Positions 49,676 to 60,157 of a DNA stretch of 64,000 nt are shown piece after piece. The notes beneath the pieces were generated by a model. It was not told where the DNA came from, made no database searches, and saw only the letters and a program-made list of their open reading frames with translations. The number at the start of each line of letters is the position of its first letter. The stretch's first letter is position 1. Both the position numbers and the translations under genes were made by a program. Origin of the DNA: Linum tenue (Eukaryota > Streptophyta > Magnoliopsida > Malpighiales > Linaceae); the NCBI GenBank assembly GCA_946122785.1, contig CAMGYJ010000003.1, forward strand, positions 124,001 to 188,000. Reading direction: 5' to 3'.

Positions 49676-52531
49676 TCACGATGGGCATACCTGGGCACTC
49701 GCTCTGTAATAAAGCATCTTCTGCACATAAAACATCATGTACCCCTGCGCAGCCCTCACCACATTCTCGTTCACTCTGGTAATCCATGCGTCGTCACATT
49801 TATACCACTGATTGCTCAGCCGCAAATACGTGACATAATGACCAGCATCCAGCTTTCCCGAGTGGGTCACCACGGCAAACAGCTCAAATTCCGAGGACAT
49901 CTCGTTTGCTGCCACGTCATCTCCATCATCTCCTTCGAATGAGAAGACCCGGTTCCCGAATCGACTCCTCAAAATGGAAGAAGATAGATATGGTGCCATG
50001 TCCAGCGAGAAAGGGAACTGCAGGTACCGATCGACTTTCCTCGACATTTTTCGAGTGTGAGAGTGCTCGAATCTCTTGATGTGGAAGCAGGAGACCAATG
50101 GGAGCTTTCTAATCGACATCTGCTTCAGGGATTCCTGACTCACTTGGCACTGTTGACAGAAGAATTTCTGGTCGGACCCCAATCGTTCGGGTCGGGTGAA
50201 GCGGTCCAAACATCCAATCAGGGTAGATGTCGTGGGGATTTGGGTCGAACTGAAGCCGTTTGCTTCACTATTGGAAGATGGATGAGATTTAGCAGATGTC
50301 TTTCCATGAGCTGTCACTTGGTGAGGCTCCAAGTCGAGTGAGATGTCCACACATGGGTCATATGTTGTGGATGTGAAACCACAGGCCATGCACATGACAT
50401 CGGACCGCAAGATGCCGGAAAATACCCTGTGTGCAATACAGCAGTCTCCATGTCCTGAAATTCAAAAAATCAAAGACAAGATATGGTTACCGATGTGTGA
50501 TCAAGATAATATGTTCAGAGAAGTCCCGAAATAGCAAGTCTATTGTAGTCCTAGTATGTAACTTGACAAAAATAAAGCAGATAGATGCAAGCAACTACTA
50601 GCCTAAAATGAAATCAAACATTATATTTCAGCAATCTCCAAATCATATACTAATGGTCTATTTGTCAAGGACGCTTAAATGCTAAAACCAGGGATATGGA
50701 GAGTAACTGGCAGAGTAATCAAGCTTAAGGAAATGCCACTGAGCCTATCAAAAAGGGAGACATCCAGAAGAAAGTTAGACTGAAGCTGGAAGACAATCCA
50801 TAAAAAGAAAAAAAAAGTTTGGCTGAACCTAATTATCAGGAATACAGGAGAAGATCCTGACAAGAACCGAGCGGGTGAAGGAAAAATCAGACTTACAGGA
50901 GCAAAAGCAGGATGACACGATCAAATCTGCAGGTTGGTGAAGACTTAGTCCTAACACTTGCACTTTCAACTCCTAAGGCAAGTACATAGACCTAATAAAC
51001 CCCCCAAAGCCTGCAGTTAAAAGTTACCAGTTATTTCTTTATCTTCAAGAGCATTTTCCAGAACAAAATTTAACACAGAGAAGAAGAAAAAAGTGTGAGT
51101 TGTCAAAAGCTTAAGATAACTCCAAAGACGTGCAGTTCGGGGGATCTATCGATAATGGCACTAATGCGAACACCAACTCTTCCAAGGCATGCATAACTAC
51201 ATGGTTTAGAAGTCAGGAACTTAGACCTCTTACTTGGCTGGGATATCTAATACCTTATAGGCCACCTAATTGTTTCCTCGACTCTAAAGGGACCTCCCAT
51301 TGGCTGACACTTTCAATCCACAAGTTCGTTGATAATTAGAACATGCAGCAAGTAGCATAGTACAATCTAAAACTTAAGCACACAGATTGAACAGCCAAAA
51401 ACATAACCGGGCCATGCATAGCAGGAAGATAGACATCACATTGCAAAATCTTGGATTGTATAAAAGAACTATCTTCCACTAAATGAACTTAAAAGAACAT
51501 GCACCTTTGACAAAGTACACTGCTAGGCTAGCTGACAGATGCAATGAGTTGGAAAGTGCAAACAGGATAAATTCGTTTCTAAGAAGGCATATCCAATTAA
51601 CTGAACCAACATTTTCGGTTTACCTGGACTCGGGGGTTTTCCTCGATCCCTCTCCACATTTTCATGGATTCCATCAAGCATAGAAATGAAAAATTCATGA
51701 GCATCCTGCTGATCATAGCTTGCCAAGTCAGACGCATGCTGCCACCAGCTGCAAACCAACAAAAAAAAAAAAAAAAAAGACAACCAATCAACGAATCATT
51801 CAGTAGAACAACAACAAACCATGATGGAAGTTCCAGACCCAGATCAAGTAAATGGGTACCTGTACAAAAACTTCGCGGGGCTATATGGTTTGCGATCGCC
51901 AGAAAAAACAGCGGAAAACATCGCATCCACGTCGCAAGCTAAGCACAGCTTCACACCTTTAATCATCCCATTGCTGTTGTCGCCACCACCATTCCCGCCA
52001 TTCCTCTTCCCGCCACCACCGACACCGCTGCCGATCCGGCCCGTAGTTGCCGCGTTCTTCAGCTGGCAGTAATACCGATTGTGCCGATCACTCAAGAAAT
52101 AGTCCCTCAACGGCGGAGTATGCAGCAAGGCCTGCAACACCGAGTTCATAAAACAAGTGTTCCCCAGATTGTTCAGCCCTCTAAGCCCTCGAGGCCGATC
52201 GATCTCGCAATCCAACACGCTCGATCCATTATCCATCAGCAAACGCTCGCGAACATCGGGCGACCAGGGACGGTAATCTACCCGCCGCCGCTTCCGCATG
52301 TTCTCCGGGTTCCCCGACGACTGGACGGCGATCGCGGACTTGAGCGCGGCGGACTGACACAAGACCACGGCGGCATCGAAATCGCGATCGTAGATCTGAT
52401 CGCGGCAGGCGCAGCAGAAAAGCTCGGCTCGATCGACATCGACCGCGATCTCGTGGCCGCCGAGGGGCATCGAGGCGGCGTGAGCGGAGGCATGGGAGGG
52501 CCCGCCGGAGGGAGCGTGGCAGAACACGGCA
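49676..52531 (-). CDS. UBP22: Ubiquitin-specific protease UBP22-like, 5' end missing at gap
   Basis: Deubiquitinase of the SAGA-type histone H2B module. Exons visible: 52531-51860 (truncated by the N gap), 51748-51624 and 50454-49676, in frame. The surviving N-terminus is the second half of the zinc-finger UBP domain ([34 protein letters not shown]). The catalytic domain follows, with Cys box [20 protein letters not shown] and QQDAHEFF. A zinc ribbon (CMACGF...CQQC) comes before the His box ([15 protein letters not shown]) and [10 protein letters not shown]. All catalytic residues are present. The start codon and the first zinc ligands are not in the sequence. A glycine-rich insertion ([17 protein letters not shown]) lies after the Cys box. 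The last four codons run past a possible donor (CAG|GTATGC), so the exact C-terminus is uncertain. Confidence 0.9.
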
Positions 52532-52631
52532 NNNNNNNNNNNNNNNNNNNNNNNNNNNNNNNNNNNNNNNNNNNNNNNNNNNNNNNNNNNNNNNNNNNNN
52601 NNNNNNNNNNNNNNNNNNNNNNNNNNNNNNN
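52532..52631. other. Assembly gap of 100 N
   Basis: Exactly 100 N, the conventional filler for a gap of unknown size. Left of it is the UBP22 first exon (minus strand); right of it is the middle of a retrotransposon (plus strand). The missing part should hold the UBP22 start and the 5' portion of element A, so the true gap is probably kilobases long, or the two sides are wrongly joined. Confidence 0.98.
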
Positions 52632-52945
52632 CTATCATTCCTTCGCCGCCACTCCATCCAGTCACGCCTCTGAACAAAAAGCTCAAGGAGGAATGGCGGC
52701 CGAAGCCGCAGCTGGCTAAGCCTGCACGGAAGAAGGGTGGAGACCACTATGAGCTGGCCCCACCCACTGCACCGCGACCACCCTGGCCATCCGAGTACTC
52801 ACTCGCCTGCATCTTGCCGGATGGCCAGGTCGAGCTGACCTCTGCTGGTGGTTGCAACCGTCGGGTGCACGGTCACCACTTGAAGCTGTACCTCAAGAGC
52901 GATGTGGATCCGCTCTTGGAGGTACCTGTTCCTGCACCCCGCTGA
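52632..52945 (+). pseudogene. Integrase C-terminal fragment of element A
   Basis: Open frame running out of the gap and ending at TGA 52943-52945. It reads KKLKEEWRPKPQ, GGDHYELAPP, SEYSLACILPDGQVELTSAG and RRVHGHHLKLYLKSDVDP. It is closely similar to the minus-strand frame at 60158-60559 of element B. DGQVEL...VHGHxLKLYL fits the end of Athila-type integrase. The catalytic core is not present in the window. Confidence 0.75.
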
Positions 52946-53171
52946 GTATCCACCATGGGCGTCCAGCTAAAAGACGGTAAAGAAGCGCTTGTGGGGAGGC
53001 AACCCCACCACGGTTTGCATTTTCTTTTCCCTTTTTCTAAGTTTTTGGTGTCGTGTCGAGTCTGTTGCATGTCTGTATTGAAGTTCGGTCGTCGTTGCTG
53101 CCTCGATTTGGTGTTTTCGTGCAGGAGAGGTTGAAAATTTGGGAAACATGAATTTTTGGCCGAAAAGAGGG

Positions 53172-53505
53172 AAATACCCGGTCGTGGGCCAAAATACCCG
53201 ACCGGGTATTTTTGGTGCACGCCCGGGGCCCCCTCTGTTTCTCGGGGGGGGGGGGGGGAAGTGAAATCACCGCCCCCGTCCCAAAAATACCCGACCGGGT
53301 ATTTTTGGTTCGCGGCCGGGTATTCCCCCTACTCTGAACGCTGCGTTTAATGATAATACCCGACCTTGATTCAAAAATACCCGGCCGGGTATTTTTGACT
53401 CGAGGCCGGGTATAATCTTCCATTTGGAACGCAGCGTTTGGAAAACCCGATCGAGGACTCCTAAATACCCGATCGGGTATTTCTGAGTCCCGACCGGGTA
53501 TTTTT
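53172..53505 (+). repeat. Four 'half-full-half' palindrome cassettes inside element A
   Basis: Full palindromes with arms AATACCCG/CGGGTATT around a variable 2-base centre lie at 53193-53210 (AC), 53286-53303 (AC), 53376-53393 (GC) and 53463-53482 (AT). Most are preceded by a half site (AAATACCCGGTC type; 53172, 53355, 53443) and followed by an opposite half site (GGCCGGGTAT type; 53313, 53404, 53491). Short spacers contain GAACGCTGCGTTT/GAACGCAGCGTTT. A TATA-like CCTATTTAAAGG follows at about 53507. A 17-base G run lies at about 53246-53262. Confidence 0.9.
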
Positions 53506-53604
53506 CCTATTTAAAGGAAACCCCCGGCCATTTCTCTCTCTACCCTCATTTTTTTTCCAAATCTTCCCTCTCTCTACTCTCAAACACTCTCCCCTCTCTC
53601 CTCT

Positions 53605-53800
53605 TTGGGCCGCCGCCGGCGCCATTACAAGCCGCCAGCCGCCGCCGCCGCCCGCCGGTAATCGTCGCCGCCGCTCGCCGGCCATCGTCGCCGCCGCTCG
53701 CCGGCCATCGTCGCCGCCGCCGCGCCGCCGCCGGACCTTTTTCCGGCGACTCTCCGACGATTCGCCGGCCATTTTCCGGCGAGTCTCCGGGGCGATTTTT
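53605..53800 (+). repeat. GCCGCC/CGCCGG trinucleotide-rich tract
   Basis: Very GC-rich tract of CGCCGCCGC and GCCGGCCATCGTCGCCGCCG units repeated several times, then two TTTTCCGGCGA copies. Its open frames on either strand are simply R/G/A-rich and carry no family signal. It would be transcribed leader if the TATA-like box upstream is used. Confidence 0.7.
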
Positions 53801-54196
53801 TTTCGCCCCCCTCGCGTCCCCTCACCCTCTCTTCGATTCCTAGCTACGGTCCTCCTTGTGTTTCCAGGTGTGTTTCCTGTTCATTTCTAGTTTCTGGAGA
53901 ATCGGACTGTAGATTCTAGGACCGAGAACTGTGTTTGCTTGCCTGATTTAGAGTAGGGTGAGGGATGACTTGAGTTTGCATGGTTGTATATGTGGTCGAC
54001 GGGCTGCCCGTGTGCTTATTGTGGTTTATGTTGTGATTCTGCCTTGAATTCCGGTTGAGTTGCTTGCAATTCAACCGGCTGTGCTTAAATTGTTAGCCTA
54101 GGTAAGCCTGAGTGTGGGGGAAGTGCTGACCCCATGCCGTTGGTCCTGACATTGTATTTTCTTGGCTCCACCTTTGGCTTGTTGTTTGTGCAGGAT

Positions 54197-55577
54197 CATG
54201 TCCCTCGATCATGCTTTTGTGCAGGGCTTGAGCCTGCACCGGGAGTATGCGGACCAGTTCCGCAAGGTGATCCGGGGGAAGCTGGAGAAGCACCACCACC
54301 TCGAGTGGGCAGTGTTCGAGCAGCTCCTGCTTGCAGGAGCTTAGCACCGCCATCAGTCACCCCGATTGGCGGACATTGCTTGCCATTGACGAGCCCACCT
54401 TTACGGAGCTGGTGTGGGAGTTCTACACCACGTTCGCGTACGACAAGAAGAAGCCTCGGGACGCCCATGCAGTGAAGTTCCGGTTGGGTGGCCGCCCCCG
54501 ACAGCTGACCATTGACGGGTTGGCCTCCGCATTGGGGATCCAGTACAACCCGTTCGATGGCCACACGGTCGAGCTCCCGAACCCGCCCGACTGGCACCAG
54601 GATCATTTCTACAGGCGTGTCGTCCGGGCCGCCTATGGGGATGACTTCTTTGTGGCTGGCCAGACCTACGTCAGCACTCTCAGGCCGGAGTGGCATATTC
54701 TGAACCTGCTGATCACCCGCTCCATCGTCCCCAACGCCACCGGCTCCCACAAGGTCCCGAAGCGGGTCCTCTACGCCATGTCCTGTATGGGGGATCCGGA
54801 GGACATGCTCCACTTGGGATATTTCGTGGTCACCACCTTCTCCAGAGTCCACGGGAATCCCACTCACCTCTTCTGCGGTCCTCTGATCACCCGGCTGGCC
54901 CGCCACTTCGGGATCAGCTTCGAGGGGCTTATGATGCGACCGAGCAGGGCGGCTCCGCACCCCTCAGCCGGGACGTGCTCCACAGTGCATGCCTCCTGGC
55001 CACTGACGACATCCGCACCTGGGTGGATGGGCTCTCTATGCCCCCCGAGGAGGTTGTGGATCTTGATGAGGACGAGGAAGATGATGACTACATAGGCGAG
55101 GAGGTAGATGAGGATGCTGATGATGATGATGACGGCGCTATGGATGCCGATGAGCCGGAGCCCCCGCTCTCCCCGCCTGGGGATCTTCAGCCTCGACGGA
55201 GACCAGTGAGAGGTGAGTCCTCCTCTGGTCCTTCTGGTCCGTCGATGGACTTCTTCACGGAGCAGTTCCAGCAGATGGGGCTCCAGTTCCAGCAGCTCGG
55301 TCTTCAGAACCAGCAGCTCATGGACCATCAGGTCCAGTTTTACCAGCAGTATTCGGCCCACCAGGCCGAGTACCGGTCCAGGATGACGGGCGTTGATGAG
55401 CGCCTCGGCCGATTGGAGACCCACATGGGACACACTACTGCTCTCATCGGGGGAGAGAGACCGAGGCCGCCGTCTGATGGAGTATTCCGAGCATCTGATC
55501 TAGGCTTGCCACCCTCCAGAGGAGCACCACTGGACCACCCGGTGGGAGCATTCACCGCCACGGCAGCCACCGGATGA
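54197..55577 (+). pseudogene. Athila-type third ORF (plant transposon protein), twice frameshifted
   Basis: Lies between integrase and the polypurine tract, where Athila elements carry an extra (env-position) ORF. It begins ATGTCCCTCGATCATGC right after a plausible acceptor (TTTGTGCAG). It resembles the ATHILA ORF-1/plant transposon protein families: HPDWRTLLAIDEPTFTELVW, EFYTTF, VKFRLGGRPRQLTIDGLASA, HFYRRVV and RPEWHILNLLITRSIVPNA. A strongly acidic stretch (DLDEDEEDDD) and a Q-rich coiled-coil-like part follow. The frame shifts at about 54328 and again at about 54930, after which the downstream frame runs to a TGA at 55577. No signal peptide or fusion-type envelope region is seen. Confidence 0.7.
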
Positions 55578-56826
55578 TGGCGTCGACGACCTTATGGATC
55601 AGATTGATTTCTCCGGTCTGGAGGGCCCTAGGGGCATGTTTTAGAGTTTTTATCTGTGTCAGCATGCAAACTGTCGGTTTTTGTTTCTTTTTCTTTTCAT
55701 TTTGGATGCTGTGCTATTGGGCTGACTGTTGGACCTAACGTATGTGTTTGAGCTTTTTGGTCTCTTTTAGCTCTGCCTGTGTTCCCGACTGGTCCTCTCC
55801 AGTCCGTCCCATGCCGACTGGTCCATTTCCAGTCTCCTGCAGTCTGTGCACACCGGTAACATCGTTCCCCTTTCCTTCCCTCTTCTCCATTGAGGGCAAT
55901 GTCGATCTTAAGTGTGGGGGGATGTTTATCTTTTGACTGCATTAGCTCTGTTTGTGTTCTTGGAGCCTAGTCCACTGTCCAAATTTTTAAATTTGAGGGC
56001 TCCAAGTACGTGTTCCTTGCAATTGCCTGCTCAGTATGCTTTGAATTGACAGTCTCTGTAGTGATTTGCAACCTAGGGAGGTAGTGTAGCACTATGGAGG
56101 ATGTTGATGCATTTAAGAAGTCTCATTTCTTCTTCATATTGTGTTGGTTGATTGAGTGAATTAGTGATCTTAGGACCCTTGAATGTGTGGGTTGTGGACT
56201 CTCTGCCTGTCATGGACTCTTGTATCATGTTCTGAATGTAACAGGTGCTCGAAAATGTGCTTTAAAATAACGTCTCCCGTGCGAATAGGGTGAAAGTGTG
56301 TAAGGGGAGACGGGAATCCGTTCCCAATTTCCACCTACTACCTCCAGCCCCCTTACATGTCTTTCCCCCGCACGAGGCTCGAGACACCCGCTCCTGGCAT
56401 GGCCGGTAAGAGCCGGGCTCCCGCAAAACCTTTGCTAGGTGGGAGCCCTCATTTTCTGCAGAAACAGGTTGGAACCCTTGAAAAAAAAGAAAAACAGAAA
56501 AACAAGCAAAAAAGAAGAAAGAAAAGGGTTCCAACCATGTTCAAGACGAAAATCGAGCACCTTGAATTAATGTGAGTCCATGATCTTTTGTTTGTGAGAG
56601 TCTCTTCATCCACGATTCATTGTCCTCTGTTCACTATTTGCCATGATGCGACTCGAGACTAGCGTTCTCGCCGAAGAGGCTATGAGATGACTTGTGCGTC
56701 GGTTGACCTCGTAAGCTGCTAAATGATCTAGGAAGTCCGCTACCTACGATCGAGGTTGTTTGTTGCTATAGAGGTCTGGAGAGCTGCATTGGTTTGAGTT
56801 AGGTTTGCTTGGGGACAAGCAAACGG
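55578..56826 (+). other. Non-coding 3' region of element A with internal polypurine tract
   Basis: No coding frame of note. A first TTAAGTGTGGGGGG lies at 55908-55921, about 0.9 kb before the one adjoining the LTR. The segment around 55715-55920 (GGGCTGACTGTTGGACCTAAC to the purine tract) is also found, reversed, in element B at about 59800-60010. Confidence 0.6.
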
Positions 56827-56843
56827 TTAAGTGTGGGGGAGTT
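56827..56843 (+). other. Polypurine tract of element A
   Basis: GTTAAGTGTGGGGGAGTT, immediately before the LTR start TGATAGACC. AAGTGTGGGGGAG is the usual plus-strand primer of Athila-like elements. Confidence 0.8.
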
Positions 56844-58177
56844 TGATAGACCGATAATTATACATGTTTTCACCCCTATTCTGAGGCCGTTTGTGACGAG
56901 GAATCTCGTGTTTTAAGCCGATTTTACGCTAGGTTGTGTGTTTATGTCATATTTCAGGTCCCGGCGTTGGAATCGAGGGGAGAAACGAGTTCTGGGTCGA
57001 AAGGAGCAAAGTTGGGACGAAGCGGGCTGTAGGAGGAAAATACCCGGTCAGGTGCCAAATACCCGACCGGGTATTCACCACTTTTGGGCGCCCGAGAAGC
57101 AGAGAGGGGCCCGGGCACAACAGCAAAATCCCCGGTCGGGGATTATGGCGATTGACCGGGGATTCTTCCCTTAAGCGAAACGGTGCGCTGCAGAGATACC
57201 CGGTCGAAACCCGAAATACCCGACCGGGTATTTCGACCGGGTATCGCGACCAGGCAGCTGATTTAAGGTAGAAGAAGGCCAACATTGAAGGGTTCCGAGT
57301 TTTTGAGAGAGAAATCGATTCCTAGAGAGAGAAAGCGACGAACCAGAGTTCCCAAGCGCCATAGATCGATCTTCAACACCATTGGAGCCCGTCTTGAGCT
57401 TGGAGAAGTGCGATTAAACGTCCAGGAGCAGGAATCCAACTTCACAGTATGATTTCCGCGTCTGAATCTGCTTTTGCTTCTTTCTCTATGGAGTAGTTTC
57501 CCCATTCATCTGGGTATGGGGAACCCTAGATTTGTATGCTAGGTCTGATTGTATGAACCCAAGTACAGAGTTTGTGAATTGATTATATTCGATTGAGGTT
57601 TGAATGATTGAATGACTTGAATCCTGATCAAATTCCTGTTGTTTCTGCTTTGACCTGGAATGAGAATATCTGCCTAGGTTGATAGAGTACCCTTAATCGA
57701 AGGTGGCGAATTGGTGACTTTAGTCGAGGAGCCAATTCGCTATTCTGTACCGAAGTTAATTCGGTAGTGGAGGTTTGGTTCATTAGGGCCTCAATCTGTT
57801 TACTCCGGTGGAGGTTAGTCGCCCGCTAGAGACTCAGATTGAGAGGGTCTGTAGACCTTTAGTCGAGACTTCAGGCTAATTGAGAACCTTCCGCAGTATA
57901 ACTTTCATGAAAACTGAACTTGGTAATTACAATCCGACTTAACTGCAGTCTAGGGGGATCCATATCTGGGTGACCTCTCTTGACTTGACAACAAACCGTT
58001 TACTTGCTTTGTGTTCTGTTTGCTTGAGTTGCACTAAAAGTTCACCGCTAAATAACAAGAATTCACCGAGTAGTCATCACATCTAGGACCCGGTTTGACA
58101 TTAAAACCCGACCGCTATATTACACTTTAGGAAGTGGTTACTTGGCCATTTTCTAGGGTGACAGTAACAGCGAGTCA
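56844..58177 (+). repeat. 3' LTR of element A
   Basis: Begins TGATAGACCGATAATT directly after the polypurine tract and ends ...GTAACAGCGAGTCA, giving TG...CA ends over 1334 bp. The right two thirds match the element B LTR closely (AGAGAGAGAAAGCGA, CAGTATGATTTCCGCGTCTG, TGCCTAGGTTGATAGAGTA). The left part carries palindromic cassettes whose arms differ from those of B. Confidence 0.85.
57037..57244 (+). repeat. Palindrome cassettes in LTR A
   Basis: Half site AAATACCCGGTC at 57037, full AATACCCGACCGGGTATT at 57058-57075; full AATCCCCGGTCGGGGATT at 57127-57144 followed by half GACCGGGGATT at 57154; half ATACCCGGTCG at 57196, full AAATACCCGACCGGGTATTT at 57214-57233, half CGACCGGGTAT at 57234. 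The middle cassette has changed both arms together (ATACCC to ATCCCC). A TATA-like GATTTAAGG follows at about 57260. Confidence 0.9.
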
Positions 58178-59484
58178 ATTGTAATTACCAAGTTCAATTT
58201 CTATGATAGTTATACTGCGGAAGGTTCTCAAACAGTCTGAAGTCTCGACTAAAGGTCTTCAGACCCTCTCAATCTGAGTCTCTAGCGGGCGACTAACCTC
58301 CACCGGAAGTAACAGATTGAGGCCCTATGAACAAAACCTCCACTACCGAATTGAATTCGGTACAGAATAGTGAATTGGCTCCTCGACTAAAGTCACCCAA
58401 TTCACTACCTTCAATTAAGGATACTCTATTAACCTAGGCAGATATTCTCATTCTAGGTAAAGCAGAAACAACAGGAATTTGATCAGGATTCATGCCATTC
58501 AATCATTCAAACCTCAATCGAATATAATCCATTCATAGAAACAGTACTTGGATTCATACAATCAATCCCAACATACAGAACTAGGGTTCCCACACCCAGA
58601 TGAATGGGAGAACTACTCCATGGAGAAAGAAGCAAAAGCAGGAATCAGACGCGGAAATCATACTGTGAAGATGGATTTCTGCTCCTGGACGTTGAATCGG
58701 CACTTCTCCAAGCTCAAACCAAGCTCCAATGGTGTTCAAGATCAAACTAGGGCACTTGGAGACTCTTGTTCATCGCTTTCTCTCTCTAGGAATCGCTCTG
58801 TCTCTCTAAAACTCGAATCCCCCTTCTTTTTGGCTGAAAATCTGCTTAAAAGGGCATCAGTGGCCAAAGCACGGTCGAGGGCACGGCCGTGCTTTGCCTC
58901 AGCCCGCCCGTGCTTTGGCTAGGGTTAATTACACCGCCAGCAGTTGGGAAACACGGCCGTGCTTTTGGGAGAACCACGCCCGTGCTTTGGTGGAACACGG
59001 CCGTGCTTTCAGCCCGTGTTTTCAGCTCGAGTTGGCCAAACTCAAATCAGCTCTCGGCAGTAAAAGCACGGTCACAGAACACGGCCGTGTTCTGAAGGCC
59101 TCCTGCCCGTGTTTTCACTGCCGAACCTGTTCCCCTATATTCAATGCTTCGTTTCTCCCTCGTCCGGACTCCGAATCAGTCGCCGTTTGATCCCAGACGC
59201 TCGTAGTCTCATCCTCTTTCTTTTCATGACAGACTTGGACGATCTTCTTCCATAAAGGGAGGTAAAAATCCATTCTTCTTCAGGTCATGCCAGAGTTTCT
59301 TCTCCCGAATCGCCAATTGATCTCTGATTGACTTGAAACTTGCGCCTATGCTTCACTTTATGTGCTAGGACCTGTAATGTAACAAAGGAAACACAACCTA
59401 GCATAAAATAGGCCAAAAGCGATAATGCAAGCTTAAACGATCAAGAAACAAAGGGGGAAAACATGTGCAAATATCGAGTCATCA
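58178..59484 (-). repeat. 3' LTR of element B, truncated at its end
   Basis: On the minus strand it starts TGATGACTCGATATTTGC and runs to GGTAATTACAAT, where it abuts the end of LTR A. The last 250 or so bases present in the other copy (63112-63360) are missing here. The other copy continues CCGGCTTAACTGCAG at this point. Confidence 0.85.
58866..59114 (-). repeat. Palindrome cassettes in LTR B
   Basis: Same half-full-half arrangement as in element A but with other arms: AAAGCACGGTC (58866), GCACGGCCGTGC (58881-58892), GCCCGTGCTTT (58906); ACACGGCCGTGCTTT (58950), CACGCCCGTGCTTT (58975); AACACGGCCGTGCTTT (58994), GCCCGTGTTTT (59012); AAAGCACGGTC (59063), GAACACGGCCGTGTTC (59077-59092), GCCCGTGTTTT (59104). 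Seen from the minus strand, the set ends just before CCCTTTTAAGCAG, a TATA-like box. Confidence 0.9.
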
Positions 59485-60157
59485 TCTGCAGAGAAACCTC
59501 AAGCTCTGCATCCTGAAATTTGTCCTCCATCCCCGCCTCATCACCCAATGAAGGAGACTCCTCAGCCTGCATAACCTGGAGCTGCTTCTTTCTTGCACAG
59601 ACATGGCCATGGAAGTATTTATCGCCGCATTTATAACAAAGGGCTTGTCCTCGAGGAACAGGGGGCAGTCGAAGGAAGAAACAGAAGGACGGGGACGGAA
59701 GTTTTGCAGAAACCGAAGCAGAAGCACCCGCCTAGCGAGTGGACGAAGATGAAGACTCTCTGGACTTCCTTTTGCGAGCATCAATAGCGACACTTAAATG
59801 CGACAATGTCCTCAATGGAGCAGAGGGAAGGGGAACGATGTTACCGTGAAATGAGATCAGGAACAGAGATTTGGAGGCAGACCAGGCAAAAGCAGGGGAC
59901 TGGAAGGGGAACCAGTCCGAGGCACAGAGCTAAAGTCAACAAAAGACACACACTGGGTGATAGAAGAGCTCAAACACAATATGTTAGGTCCAATGGTCAG
60001 CCCAATAATACCTCATCCAAAACAAAAGAAAACAAACTAAAACCAAACCGGTCTACAATCCGACTCAAAACACAAGAAAGAAAGTCAAATCGTGGTGGGG
60101 TTGCCTCCCCACAAGCGCTTCTTTACCATCTTTTAGCTGGACGCCCATGGTGGATAC
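59485..60157 (-). other. Non-coding 3' region of element B
   Basis: On the minus strand this runs from the integrase stop through GCGCTTGTGGGGAGGCAACC (about 60095-60116) to the LTR. It includes a segment homologous to 55715-55905 of element A. The expected polypurine tract is degenerate (TTTAAGTGTCGC near 59800), and no AAGTGTGGGGG adjoins the LTR. There is no third ORF, unlike element A. Confidence 0.6.

Larger units (their letters stand above)
52632..58177 (+). mobile_element. Athila-like Ty3/gypsy retrotransposon A, 3' part
   Basis: Order on the + strand: end of pol (integrase C-terminus, stop 52943-52945); a GCGCTTGTGGGGAGGCAACC spacer typical of Athila relatives; palindromic cassettes; GC-rich trinucleotide tract; third ORF (54197-55577); polypurine tract AAGTGTGGGGGAG; LTR 56844-58177. 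The 5' LTR, gag and most of pol lie in or beyond the gap. Confidence 0.85.

Noticed and set aside
52081..52719. Plus-strand frame opposite UBP22 running through the gap
   Set aside because: It is antisense to conserved UBP22 codons and is open only because N codons are not stops.
53172..53505. CRISPR-like array reading of the repeated palindromes
   Set aside because: Spacing and spacer lengths are irregular, arms vary, and this is plant nuclear DNA inside a retroelement.
54196..54960. 254-codon minus-strand frame opposite the element A third ORF
   Set aside because: Shadow of the GC-rich plus-strand ORF, which carries the family motifs.
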